Notes: a model not told the origin generated them from the sequence alone. DNA of 64,000 bases from Flaviaestuariibacter flavus (GCF_004337505.1 NZ_SJZI01000052.1:205467-269466), one strand, 5' to 3'; shown: positions 46,001 through 54,013, counted from the stretch's first letter. Made by a program: numbers and translations.

Positions 46001-46229
46001 CGCCCTGATGGCCTCGATCGGGCTCCTGCCGGCTGCGCTCTCTACGGGCATCGGCTCCGAGTCTCAAAAGCCGCTGGCCATCGTCATTATCGGCGGCCTG
46101 ATCAGCGCTACGGTGCTGACCCTGTTGGCCTTCCCGATCATTTTCTGGGTCTTTAACCGTAAAGCGAAAGGGGGGCGGCCTGCCGCCACAACGGGTGCAC
46201 CGGCTCGGGAAGAAGAAGTGGTTCTTTAG
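43083..46229 (+). CDS. czcA: heavy-metal RND transporter, CzcA type
   Basis: A 1048-residue inner-membrane proton/metal antiporter with twelve helices and two large periplasmic loops. Helix 4 contains SLGAVDFGIIIDGAVVMVE: the D-F-G-x4-D pattern is typical of divalent-cation HME-RND pumps (CzcA, CnrA, NccA) and differs from the monovalent CusA pattern. The usual final Asn of VEN is Gly here. Full-length and the last gene of the operon. Predicted substrates are Co/Zn/Cd/Ni-type cations; copper cannot be excluded. Confidence 0.92.
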   Translation: MNRFIRKIISFSLKNRGFTFFWAGLLAVAGFVAFRSMPIEAFPDVTNTQIIIVTEWNGRSAEEIERFVTTPIEIAMNPVQKKASVRSSTMFGLSVVKIIFDDGVEDFFARQQVTNGLRSVSLPDGVAPDVQPPYGPTGEIFRYVLHGKGRDTRDLLTFQNWVVDRHLRSVPGVADLVAFGGQEKIYEINVDPNKLSKYNVTPLDVYEAVSRSNLNVGGDVIEKNGQAYVVRGLGLLRSEADIGNIIVTDAGGNPILVKHLADVRQGSAPRVGQAGLNDNDDIVEGIVVMRKGENPQEVLARVKEKIHELNTRILPSDVKLETFYDRDVLMNYTTRTVMHNLLEGILLVTVVVFLFMADWRATVIVSVIIPLSLLFAFLCLKLKGMSANLLSLGAVDFGIIIDGAVVMVEGLFVALDHQAHRNGMQRFNLLAKSGLIRKTGTQMGKAIFFSKLIIITALLPIFAFQKVEGKMFSPLAWTLGFALLGALLFTLTLVPVLSHLLLHKNVREKHNPFVRFWNRVVERGFRVAYRRKQLTLVLSFGLLALTLFSTRFLGTEFLPQLNEGALWVEAKLPMSSSLQETVKTVATLRQELRSFPEVNGVLSQTGRSNDGTDPSGFYYVQMQVNLKPKEEWTRKISMDDLVEEMDRKLRNFQGIVYNYSQPIIDNVAESVAGINASNAVKIYGDDLDKLDALANEVLRQIEGVRGIRDAGILRNVGQPEMTVTLDKEKMAALGVTVADAQAVLEMAFGGKTATTKYEGERRFEVRVRYEKEYRKDEQDIAALMVPTLHGAKIPLKEICTVHTQTGPAFIYRDNNRRFIGVKFSVRERDLGSTIAEAQARVAEKVVLPQGYAIGWTGEFENQVRASGRLGEMVPISLLAIFLFLFVMFGNVKDALLVLANVPFALIGGILALHLTGINFGISAGVGFIALFGICIQNGVILISEFHSNLKKKLGLDAAILEAIRVRTRPVVMTALMASIGLLPAALSTGIGSESQKPLAIVIIGGLISATVLTLLAFPIIFWVFNRKAKGGRPAATTGAPAREEEVVL

Positions 46230-46793
46230 CGTAATACCGTAAGATAATAATTGGTGGGTCGCTCTCTGACGGGACAGCCTGCCTTTTACAGGCTGCTAAA
46301 GTCGGCCGGGCGCTTCCCGGGCCCTGCAATCCCATTGCGCTGAAACTGCGCGAATTAATGAGAATCCGTGTCAGATCTCGGACGTACTACGGATCAAGTT
46401 TTTTAATGTTCGAACAGATAGTTCTGTCCCGCTAATAGTTCATCGTAGCCCTATTCTAAATAAGAAAGGCTTCTGATAATCAAGACATTAAAAATGTCGT
46501 CAATCCTCAAAATCCTATCTACGAAAAGTGCCCGGGACTGGATTCTTTAGTCGTTGACAATCAATATCTTGAAAGTCTGTTGTGTCAAATTTGTGCGGGG
46601 ACTCGTTTAGTTGTGCCGGAAAGTGTGCCGGTTTTCGTCTATTTCCGACCATTTTTGCCTGTCTTGAAAAATATAGGCTGGTATTGAAAATTATGTTAGA
46701 CACATATTTTGTCTCAAACTGAAAATGACAAATTGGTTTGTAAAGAATTGATATAACCTAATGTTTTTTGGGTAAGTTTAATTCAATACAGTA
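46230..46793. other. intergenic region at island boundary
   Basis: About 560 bases between the efflux operon and an AT-richer accessory segment. A hairpin CAGCCTG/CAGGCTG (46275-46295) with no T-run could slow transcription after the pump gene. No gene is supported. Base composition falls toward AT through this stretch. Confidence 0.45.
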
Positions 46794-48203
46794 ATGACAG
46801 CAGTGCAGTTACTTGGGTTCAGAGAATTTTTCCCGGCAGATGCGCCTGGAACAAAGCAAGCATATGCAAACCAAATCGGCAAGGACGAAATACAAAAACT
46901 CTGTTGCCTAATGTTGACCTATTGTAAAATAGGAAATACGCCCCCAAATCACGTCTTAATTGCGCAATGGTTTCAGTACATGGGCAAGAGCTATACTGAT
47001 AGTGTTGCGTATCATACCATAATTGACGCCTATAGATCATTGATAAGAAGATCAAGACACGAAAACTTCTTCCTGCTTTCTGAAGAAGCGTTATTAAACA
47101 TGTATGTCTGGGCGACGGAAAATCAGGAGATACCAGAGTCGTTGAATCATCAAGACGGTTCTTTTATGGTTCGCCTTTTCATGTTGCTTTTATTATTCAA
47201 CGACGATGTTTTAGCGAACTACGAAAAGGCATTGCATTCGGCTCAGAAGTACCAAGATAGAGTTCTTATGAGGCTCTTCCTTGCTCAGAGATTTCCTCAA
47301 AACGACATTGTTGAGATAGACTACGGCAAGCTCGTATATACACAGTTGTATAAACTTATGGAGCTTCTGAACTTTTTGGAAGGGACACCAGCTTATCAAG
47401 CACTTTTCTCGCATATGTTAGCCGATTTCCAATGCAGTGATAAGCAGGAGTTCTTTAAGGCTTTAGGTGGTGCAGTTATTATTCCTCTTAATCCAAGGAA
47501 AACTGGGATAAACTACCTTGTTCTAGACGAACAAAAAGACCCTGAAAAATCCAGTCGGTTTCTGAATAAGTTAGTTTTCGACCCAGGGGACGTTACGCTC
47601 GGGCCAAACGATTACAAGACACTCCGCGATCGTCCGCTTCAAAGGGATGGAAATGAGTACAGAGTTGTCTTTGACTACTTTCTTGTTAAAAAGCTTTACA
47701 ATGGAATCATTTTCAAATTGTCCGACTACGTCAATCGCAACAGCACACTTATGCGAGGGCCCTTTTTCGGAGCGATCCGTAATGACTTTTCAGAGGGAGT
47801 TCTTCTTTACAACACAATGGGAGAAATATTAGAACAACAACCTGGCGTTAAGTTTACTGGTAACGAATTTAAAGATAGTGGCTTACAGCGTGAGCCAGAC
47901 TATTATTATCATTATGATAACCGCGTTTTGTTGATGGAGTCAAAGGATTTTTTCATGCCTGCTGCAGATAAGTTGTCCTATGATTTTGATCAAATTGTGG
48001 CTGGTCTCCAGGCAGATGGTAGGCTAGGTAAAGCTGTACTACAATCAGCCACAAACGCCTTACGTGTTTTGAAAGAAGAGCTTATTCTCGATGGGGGATA
48101 CGCACACCAAGCGCTACTGGTATACCCGATTATTGTTGTGCATGATTCACTATACAACACTCCTACACTAAACTATTGGGTAAATGAATGGTTTCAGGTA
48201 TAA
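46794..48203 (+). CDS. uncharacterised protein with PD-(D/E)xK-like nuclease motif
   Basis: A 469-residue protein of unknown family. The C-terminal third has EPDYYYHYDNRVLLMESKD: D369 followed by E382-x-K384 on a hydrophobic strand, the signature spacing of PD-(D/E)xK nucleases. The rest is mainly helical, with no signal peptide. The frame is AT-rich compared with the upstream efflux genes. An IS3 element begins at its last codon: the stop TAA is made by the IS end. If TATA is the target duplication, the uninterrupted gene would have stopped at a TAG at the same codon, so little or nothing is lost. Confidence 0.7.
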   Translation: MTAVQLLGFREFFPADAPGTKQAYANQIGKDEIQKLCCLMLTYCKIGNTPPNHVLIAQWFQYMGKSYTDSVAYHTIIDAYRSLIRRSRHENFFLLSEEALLNMYVWATENQEIPESLNHQDGSFMVRLFMLLLLFNDDVLANYEKALHSAQKYQDRVLMRLFLAQRFPQNDIVEIDYGKLVYTQLYKLMELLNFLEGTPAYQALFSHMLADFQCSDKQEFFKALGGAVIIPLNPRKTGINYLVLDEQKDPEKSSRFLNKLVFDPGDVTLGPNDYKTLRDRPLQRDGNEYRVVFDYFLVKKLYNGIIFKLSDYVNRNSTLMRGPFFGAIRNDFSEGVLLYNTMGEILEQQPGVKFTGNEFKDSGLQREPDYYYHYDNRVLLMESKDFFMPAADKLSYDFDQIVAGLQADGRLGKAVLQSATNALRVLKEELILDGGYAHQALLVYPIIVVHDSLYNTPTLNYWVNEWFQV

Positions 48204-48229
48204 TACTCCCCTTTATTGAGACCAAAAGG

Positions 48230-49129
48230 TCAGGATGCTAAGTTAATAAGTGGGTTTGTTTCCAGGTTGTGTTCAAGTGATACGAGGGTTGTTTTTTGCT
48301 GGTAACGATCGTTAGGTTTCTGCTTTGTGGTGCTGTGGATTTTCTGGTTGTAGTAGTTGATGTAGCCCTCGATGCCTTCAGCTAATTCGCCGCCGTCTTC
48401 AGCCGGGTTCAGATACACATGGTTGTACTTGAGTGACTTCCAGAACCGCTCGATCCAGATGTTGTCCGTTGCCCGTCCTTTTCCATCCATGGATATATTG
48501 ATTCCGTTCTTTTCCAGGTACTGGGTCCAGCCGGCGCAAGTGTACTGCACGCCCTGATCCGAGTTGATGATCTCCGGAGTGCCATGTTCTGCGATCGCTT
48601 CCTGCAGCACCTCCAGGCACCAGCGCGCAGCCAGTGAGTTGGAGATGCCCCATCCGACGATCCTGCGGCTATACACATCAATGATGGCCGTGAGGTACAT
48701 GAAGCCTCGCCGCATCGGGATGTAGGTGATGTCGGTGGACCATACCTGGTTGGGCCGGCTGATATCCAGCCCGCGCAGCAAATACGGTTTTATGAACACC
48801 TTCAGTCCCATTTTAGTGAGGTTTCGTCTGCGGTAGATGGTTTGATGGCCCAAGAGCCGGAACAGCCGCCGGACGCGCTTGGGACCAACCGGATAGCCAC
48901 GGTCGCGCAAAAGGTGCACGACCGAGAGCACACCCTCAGTGGGATGATCGAGCAGGTGACGGTCCATGAGCTGCATCATTTTTAGATTCTCCGGCTTTTC
49001 AGGGCGGGGCTTGTAATAGATCCGGCTGCGGTGTACAGCCAGCAAGTCGCACTGCCGGCGTACCGACAGCTTTTTGGAGCGTGGTTGCACCAGCGAAGCG
49101 CGTGTGGTCAGATTCCCAGTTTCCTGCAA
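48230..49129 (-). CDS. IS3-family transposase OrfB (DDE integrase), copy 1
   Basis: A 299-residue transposase: N-terminal HTH-like region, then the rve-type DDE core with D in WSTDITYIPM, D in NSDQGVQYT and E in NIWIERFWKSLK. It is made by -1 frameshifting from OrfA at a slippery A8 run. Intact and identical to copy 2. Confidence 0.93.
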   Translation of the reverse strand: MQETGNLTTRASLVQPRSKKLSVRRQCDLLAVHRSRIYYKPRPEKPENLKMMQLMDRHLLDHPTEGVLSVVHLLRDRGYPVGPKRVRRLFRLLGHQTIYRRRNLTKMGLKVFIKPYLLRGLDISRPNQVWSTDITYIPMRRGFMYLTAIIDVYSRRIVGWGISNSLAARWCLEVLQEAIAEHGTPEIINSDQGVQYTCAGWTQYLEKNGINISMDGKGRATDNIWIERFWKSLKYNHVYLNPAEDGGELAEGIEGYINYYNQKIHSTTKQKPNDRYQQKTTLVSLEHNLETNPLINLAS

Positions 49130-49398
49130 CTTTTTTTTAGAAATTCATTTTCCACCCTGAGCTGTCCGATCTGGGCGTACAGCTCGCGGGTGTCGACGGA
49201 TTCACCTTCTGATTCAGAAGGCTTCTCAAAAACAGCACTCATGTTTTCCAGGAATTCCGACTTCCAGCGCGAGATCATCACGGCGGAGACTTCGAACTTT
49301 GTAGACAGTTCAGCGAGCGTTTGCTGTCCCTTTATAGCCTCAAGGGCCACTTTGGCTTTGAACGCGGAGGAGAATTTGCGGCGGGTTTGCTTCTTCAT
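49108..49398 (-). CDS. IS3-family OrfA, copy 1
   Basis: A 96-residue helix-turn-helix DNA-binding protein (RRKFSSAFKAKVALEAIKGQ, LAELSTKFEVSAVMISRWKSEF) with a leucine-zipper-like C-terminus (ELYAQIGQLRVENEFLKKS). It overlaps OrfB by 22 bases. Confidence 0.93.
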   Translation of the reverse strand: MKKQTRRKFSSAFKAKVALEAIKGQQTLAELSTKFEVSAVMISRWKSEFLENMSAVFEKPSESEGESVDTRELYAQIGQLRVENEFLKKSCRKLGI

Positions 49399-49788
49399 TT
49401 CAGGTAGTTAAAAGTACATCGCTTTTTAACCAACCCTCTGGTCTTAATTTACGGGAGTATTATAGTATTCCAAATACGGTGACTAAATTCTTCATTCCTT
49501 ACTGCTCTGCCAATAAGTTAACGTCTATGGCAACAGCACCTACTTGGTAGTTTTTGCGCAATTGACCCGTTGAAATTTCGAACTAATTGATTAGCGGCCA
49601 ATTCGCAAGCCTCGTGATGGCTAAAGCTAGGCCTACCATGGTTTTTGTTCTGATGATGGGCGAGCGTAGCCGATGAGTTTTGCACTCTTTGTACGATTTT
49701 GTATCAATGGTGGTTTTATGCGTTCGAACCCTATAATGCATCATGAATAAGTCTGTAAAGTCCGCTACTGGAGCATGTTCTAGCAAAA

Positions 49789-49818
49789 AAAAAGGCAACC
49801 CTTCCGGATTGCCTTTTC
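49789..49818 (-). terminator. Rho-independent terminator
   Basis: Stem AAAAGGCAA/TTGCCTTTT with further CC/GG pairs around a TTCC loop; on the minus strand it is followed by a T run of nine. As at 11005 and 37202 it sits beside a tail repeat. Confidence 0.8.
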
Positions 49819-49823
49819 TAACT

Positions 49824-49860
49824 GTGCGCAGATCTGGCCAGAGTTCGAACTTTTTACCAG
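49824..49860 (-). repeat. conserved terminator-tail repeat, copy 3
   Basis: GTGCGCAGATCTGGCCAGAG followed by TTCGAACTTTTTACCAG. More divergent than copies 1 and 2 but keeps the palindrome AGTTCGAACT and the T run, and shares CAGTTTCAC and ATTGATT outward with copy 2. Confidence 0.55.
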
Positions 49861-50427
49861 TTTCACTAATGAATGTAATTGATTTTCAATAGTAGTTAAT
49901 TGGGGCTGAGAATCTTGCACCACGTTTCAAAGGGTTATTTCTCCATTTTCGCCGGAAATAATGGCATTTAAATCGGTCACTTTTTTTTCTGGGTTTTCGA
50001 ATTTTCCCGCATAATCCTTCAGGGCACAGCTTAGTGCCATTCTAGGTATACTAGGGCGGTGGCACTTTCACAAGCAAAATGGATGTAAAGACTATCGAAC
50101 TTGCTTCCTTATGCTGTTCTAGTGCTCAGCAGGATGGGGCAATTTGTGATCAGACAAAACAAAATAACCAGCGTCATCATGTCGATCTCGCATCCATTTG
50201 ACAATGGGCCATGAACGGTATTCCCTTTTTCGACCTAGAACTCGCTTGGCACCAACCAAAGGCATCTGCGTCGAAAATTCTTTTACCTGTCCACATTTGT
50301 GCATAAACTGTTTAATAATAAGGCTATTACTCTGGGGAAATCCCTGCAGAAAGAGTAAATTTGTCATCCACGCTTTCAATCTGCTTTCCAAATCATTTAA
50401 TTGCCTAAACCAAACGATCTGCTCTGA

Positions 50428-51483
50428 ATGAGTCGTGAATCGAAAAAAGAAATATGGGTGTATCGGAGGCGCCGAGCATGGTCTCTTTGGAAAAAAGCTC
50501 GAAATCGGAGAATAAATAAGCTTTCGAAAGGTGACCGCGCGATCCAAAACTTTCTTCACCACCCCAAGAACAAGCCAATGACCATTCGGCTTGCAGCGCC
50601 GAAAGAATTCTCAACGGCAGTGGATATTGCTGGCGTTCTTGAGTATATCACCAAATTCAAATCGGTAGAGATTTCGAATAAGGCAATCGTCTATCTAAAT
50701 TTCCGCCGCGTGAGAGTGCTCGACGCTGGGGCTATGGCAATGGTTCTTTCGGTCGCACACGATTTGGAGAGTCAAGGGGTGAAAGTAATCGGAAGCAAGC
50801 CAGTATTTCCCCCGGCGCGAAAAATTTTCAACGATTCAGGCATCCTTGAGCATTTCATTGACGGACGCGGACGGCACCGGGCGTGTACAAATCATCTAAT
50901 TCAAGGTCGTGGGAAAACCTTACAAATGGACGCTGCTATAGAAACAGTACGCGCTATGGAGACTGTCTTCGGGAAAAGGGCCTACAACCGACCAATCCAA
51001 ACGGCTCTGATCGAAATGATGGCCAATTCCGTTAATCATGCCTTTCCAGCAGGGGATGACCAAATCAGCACCTATCTGGAGCTATTCCTGGAAGAAAAAC
51101 CTTGGTATTTATCTGTTTTCCATGATCCAGAGGGAAAAAAGGTATTCTTCAGCTTTGTTGACAATGGTGTTGGCATCATTAACACGATCCGCCGGCGGTT
51201 CGGACAGCTTGTAGCTGATCAGGTTGACGATACTCGGATACTCCACAAGGCCTTTTCTGGGGAGTATCGTTCCCGTACCCAACAAGCCGAACGCGGCAAG
51301 GGTTTGGTGTCGATCCGGGAGGTTTCGACCAAGCGTAGTGTGCGCCAACTTAAAGTGGTGACAAACAATCACTTGTACGATTTTGAAACTGGGTCTGGTA
51401 CGAAATTGGCAAATAGTTTTGAAGGAACTGTGTATTTTTGGACCTTAGATGACACGTGTAACCATGGCAATTCTGAAAATTAG
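50428..51483 (+). CDS. STAS-like/GHKL ATPase protein
   Basis: A 351-residue cytoplasmic protein. After a basic N-terminus (1-50) comes a STAS-like domain (about 52-145: IVYLNFRRVRVLDAGAMAMVLSVAHDLESQGVKVIG), then a GHKL ATPase: N box E196-M-M-A-N200, G1 box D245-N-G247-V-G249, and G2-like RGKGL (289-293). There is no phosphoacceptor His domain, so it resembles anti-sigma/partner-switch kinases rather than sensor kinases. The next gene overlaps its 3' end by 20 bases. Confidence 0.8.
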   Translation: MSRESKKEIWVYRRRRAWSLWKKARNRRINKLSKGDRAIQNFLHHPKNKPMTIRLAAPKEFSTAVDIAGVLEYITKFKSVEISNKAIVYLNFRRVRVLDAGAMAMVLSVAHDLESQGVKVIGSKPVFPPARKIFNDSGILEHFIDGRGRHRACTNHLIQGRGKTLQMDAAIETVRAMETVFGKRAYNRPIQTALIEMMANSVNHAFPAGDDQISTYLELFLEEKPWYLSVFHDPEGKKVFFSFVDNGVGIINTIRRRFGQLVADQVDDTRILHKAFSGEYRSRTQQAERGKGLVSIREVSTKRSVRQLKVVTNNHLYDFETGSGTKLANSFEGTVYFWTLDDTCNHGNSEN

Positions 51484-51808
51484 CACCGACTTTTCCCCCT
51501 TTCCCGGCGCTCGCTACTTAAGCGACGGCGAGGAATCCGGGCAGAAGTTTTATGAAGAGCGGCTCAAGCAGGCGTTCCAGGATGCTATTGCCAACGGCGA
51601 AAAGCTGACTGTTGATTTGGATGACACAGCTGGGTACGCGTCCTCTTTCCTCGATGAGTCATTTGGCCGTTTAGCTGAAGACTTTACGGTGGCCACAGTG
51701 CTCAAAAACATCGAAATCATTTCGAATGACGAGCCCGATTGGAAGGAAAAGATTCTGACGGATTACATTCCAAACGCCCCTAAGCGAAAGAAGCGTGTTG
51801 CGGCTTGA
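51464..51808 (+). CDS. STAS-like DUF4325 protein
   Basis: A 114-residue protein of the DUF4325 family: FSPFPGARYLSDGEESGQKFYEE and the core VDLDDTAGYASSFLDESFGRL. DUF4325 is a STAS-like fold. The conserved Gly/Ser-rich turn GYASSFLDE is where related SpoIIAA-like proteins are phosphorylated on Ser/Thr. It overlaps the ATPase gene upstream and the membrane gene downstream, indicating tight translational coupling of three products. Confidence 0.85.
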   Translation: MAILKISTDFSPFPGARYLSDGEESGQKFYEERLKQAFQDAIANGEKLTVDLDDTAGYASSFLDESFGRLAEDFTVATVLKNIEIISNDEPDWKEKILTDYIPNAPKRKKRVAA

Positions 51809-52355
51809 TCGTTGGGTAGCAGTTTTCGTTACCCTTCTACTTGTTGGTATTGGATGGATTTGTGGCGTCGTAGCAACGCGCTGGTCCTATTTTGAGATCA
51901 ATAAAGAGATCTCAATGAGTGACCTGTTCATTTTCCTCGGGTCCTCGATCGTCGGGTTAGTGATCGCATATGTAATCGCCAAAAACCTTTCTTCTCTTCA
52001 GTCAATCAAGGCGCTTTATCAGGATGAAATAAAAAACTTCATCGCCAACATGCGTAAGTTGGACGATTGGGTGGAATCTGGCAATATTCCCTTTCTAGAA
52101 TTACGGAAACATCTTCGGGCAGGCAACATTCGCTTACGCTCTATCGAGAAACTATATCGGACTGTCAAAAAGATTGACTGCTCAACTCTTCCATCTATTA
52201 TAGCCAAGTACAATGCTTTTAAGGCAGACATAACGAACGTGAATCCAGTAAACAATGGGCAGAGCCTTCAGCTCAATCCTTTTCAAATCAATAAATACAC
52301 TGATGCAGTCGAGGAAATCAAACGTGAATTGCTGAATGCCGTGATCAATTCTTAA
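51795..52355 (+). CDS. uncharacterised two-helix membrane protein
   Basis: A 186-residue protein with two membrane segments (about 8-30 and 42-64) and a helical cytoplasmic tail (65-186). GTG start inside the preceding gene (14-base overlap). Not recognised. As the third gene of the STAS/HATPase operon it is a candidate membrane output or sensor. Confidence 0.65.
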   Translation: MLRLDRWVAVFVTLLLVGIGWICGVVATRWSYFEINKEISMSDLFIFLGSSIVGLVIAYVIAKNLSSLQSIKALYQDEIKNFIANMRKLDDWVESGNIPFLELRKHLRAGNIRLRSIEKLYRTVKKIDCSTLPSIIAKYNAFKADITNVNPVNNGQSLQLNPFQINKYTDAVEEIKRELLNAVINS

Positions 52356-52642
52356 AAAGTACTTATGCAGCCTAACGCATCTAGGGCGTATGGTCTGCCG
52401 AACGTGCAATCAACATTATTCGACTTAATGGTATCATCGTCTCCATTATGTTCTTCCAATGAATAAAGCAAATCGCATAGGTCCGCTTTGATTTCCGGAA
52501 TCTTTGTTATCTCTTTCAGGACAGAAAGGAGGTTCTGTATCGAATGGACTAATTTAGCGATACCAATATCTAACGAAATGGCCGGAATATCACTCTTTTT
52601 AGCATTTCCCCTTCTATTCCAACCCCTTTTTTGTTGAACCAA
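52352..52642 (-). CDS. hypothetical protein
   Basis: A 96-residue protein, convergent with the membrane gene (4-base overlap of ends). A basic start is followed by an acidic helical middle (IAKLVHSIQNLLSVLKEITKIPEIKADLCDLLYSLEEH). Not recognised; called with reserve. Confidence 0.4.
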   Translation of the reverse strand: MVQQKRGWNRRGNAKKSDIPAISLDIGIAKLVHSIQNLLSVLKEITKIPEIKADLCDLLYSLEEHNGDDDTIKSNNVDCTFGRPYALDALGCISTF

Positions 52643-53057
52643 TGTTTCAATGTCTCTGAATCAAAAATCTCAAAGCAGACCTTGATAATGGTTTCATCCC
52701 ATCGTGCAACGCCGGATATTGGGGTTTGAGAATGCGGTGCTAAATACGGCCGGGCATCTGGTTTATGTGGATTGGAACCTCAGTCATTTAAATCAACCGG
52801 TGGCCAATCAGCGACCATGTTTATGCTGTGGATCCTGCTATCTAATGGCGGCTATCCTCACAAACGGAGTTTCGATTCAATTGCCGCTTTAAATGGCAGA
52901 AAGACCTGCTGGGCAATCCGCCGAATAGGGAGGGGAGCAATTGGGAATTCCTACTTATTGCTAGTATCCTCTTTGAGTCGATTGTTACAAATTGAAGTAG
53001 TCGGGAAAGTAAAAAGCCTGCTTTTTCAAACAGGCTTCTCTAAAAAGATAATCGCAA
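52643..53057. other. region without supported gene
   Basis: Plus-strand frames of 60-100 codons overlap each other and show no features. The terminator at 53014-53037 serves the minus-strand genes to the right. Confidence 0.35.
53014..53037 (-). terminator. Rho-independent terminator
   Basis: Stem AAGCCTG/CAGGCTT (53014-53020 with 53031-53037) followed on the minus strand by five T, 20 bases after the small-protein gene. Confidence 0.75.
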
Positions 53058-53219
53058 TTACGCGGACTTGAGCAATTTCATAAACCGGTCCGCTTGTTCT
53101 TTGGTCTTGATAATTTGAGACAAAGAAGAGCGATTACGGCGGGTTGAATGTGTAACCTTACCATTTCCCTGCGCTTGCTTCTGCAGCGCCTCTAATTTCT
53201 GTTGAAGTTTCTTTTCCAC
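53058..53219 (-). CDS. 53-residue basic small protein
   Basis: A short gene with a GTG start: 53 residues, strongly basic and Gln-rich N-terminus (KKLQQKLEALQKQAQG), central THSTRRNRSSLSQIIK and C-terminal EQADRFMKLLK. The helical, basic make-up suits a DNA- or RNA-binding or antitoxin-like protein. It lies 50 bases after the larger minus-strand gene and just before a terminator, so the two form one unit. Confidence 0.6.
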   Translation of the reverse strand: MEKKLQQKLEALQKQAQGNGKVTHSTRRNRSSLSQIIKTKEQADRFMKLLKSA

Positions 53220-53269
53220 AGGATAAAGCTATTACTATTTCTAATAATTTTTATTAATAAAATTCACAA

Positions 53270-53842
53270 TTATCGCGCCTGATCTTGGTTCCGTAGGCCA
53301 AAGATGAAGTAGTTAAACATGGGGTTGGGACGAGGATCATCTTTCAGAATGCGAACCGGGGCGGGCATAATGTCCTGAAAATCAAAGGGATTTTCATACT
53401 GCGTTTTCCCAAACCTTGTAATTCGGACGTAATATTTAATGCCAAAGAATTCAAATAGCGGGTCGAGGTAATCGTAATTGCGCTTCAATAAAAAGTGGTA
53501 CAAGGCGGCTCGCTCGTTATTTGAGCCATCTACACCGATAAAGTGATCAGGGTTATCGCGCAGATATCCCAACGCTTCAAACATAATGGTAGAAAACACA
53601 GCCGAATAGTCTTTGTGGGTCAGCTGAATCCTGTCATCAATGCCTCCCTTGGCATCTATTGGCCCAAATGCCAGGTTGAAAACATTTGGAAGAAGCTCCA
53701 TTTCCTCATTATGGATTTCAACTTTAAGAGGGACAATAGTGCCGTCTACCAACTCGGTAGGGAAAACCCCAATTCGAAAATCCTTAGAAATTTCGGTAAA
53801 GTTGAATTCTCTATCAAAGTCAATCCGAACGTTTCGTGCCAT
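53270..53842 (-). CDS. uncharacterised protein, pairs with small basic gene
   Basis: About 190 residues from the ATG at 53842 (a longer reading from 53914 is possible but would start with hydrophobic residues unlike the rest). It reads NVRIDFDREFNFTEISKDFRIGV at the start, with a conserved-looking middle LTHKDYSAVFSTIMFEALGYL. No signal peptide. Family not identified with certainty; it resembles Bacteroidota-specific proteins found with small partner genes, so a toxin-antitoxin-like pair is possible. Confidence 0.55.
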   Translation of the reverse strand: MARNVRIDFDREFNFTEISKDFRIGVFPTELVDGTIVPLKVEIHNEEMELLPNVFNLAFGPIDAKGGIDDRIQLTHKDYSAVFSTIMFEALGYLRDNPDHFIGVDGSNNERAALYHFLLKRNYDYLDPLFEFFGIKYYVRITRFGKTQYENPFDFQDIMPAPVRILKDDPRPNPMFNYFIFGLRNQDQAR

Positions 53843-54013
53843 GTAGTGGTTTATGCTAATATAGTAAATGTCGAGAGTGGGAAAAATCGAAAGACTTTCT
53901 AAGCTCTTCAACACATTTTTATTATCTTGGTATCTAGCGGTTCATACAGCGCATAAAATGTTTTAACGGTGTTGCTCTTCGCTGAATTTGACAATGTTAA
54001 ATCAAATCCAAAA

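Larger units (their letters stand above)
48199..49464 (-). mobile_element. IS3-family insertion sequence, copy 1
   Basis: 1266 bases bounded by inverted ends TATAATACTCCC ... GGGAGTATTATA; the imperfect inverted repeat continues inward to about 25 bases and includes AGACCA. It carries overlapping orfA and orfB in -1 register. The copy at 62735-64000 has the same length and encodes identical proteins. TATA flanks both ends, so it may be a duplicated target or part of the ends. Confidence 0.92.
49465..50427. other. long intergenic region with terminator and tail repeat
   Basis: About 960 bases. Holds a terminator (49789-49818) and the third tail repeat (49824-49860). Minus-strand open frames at 49583-49798 and 50119-50562 show no convincing protein features; the second overlaps the start of the next gene. 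No gene is called. Confidence 0.4.

Noticed and set aside
46794..48203. Severe truncation of the nuclease-like protein by IS copy 1
   Set aside because: Reconstruction of the site with TATA as duplicated target gives a TAG at the same codon; other reconstructions add only about four residues. The protein is probably essentially complete.
49583..50562. Minus-strand open frames between IS copy 1 and the STAS operon
   Set aside because: They cross or abut a terminator and tail repeat, or overlap the next gene's start, and show no recognisable motif.
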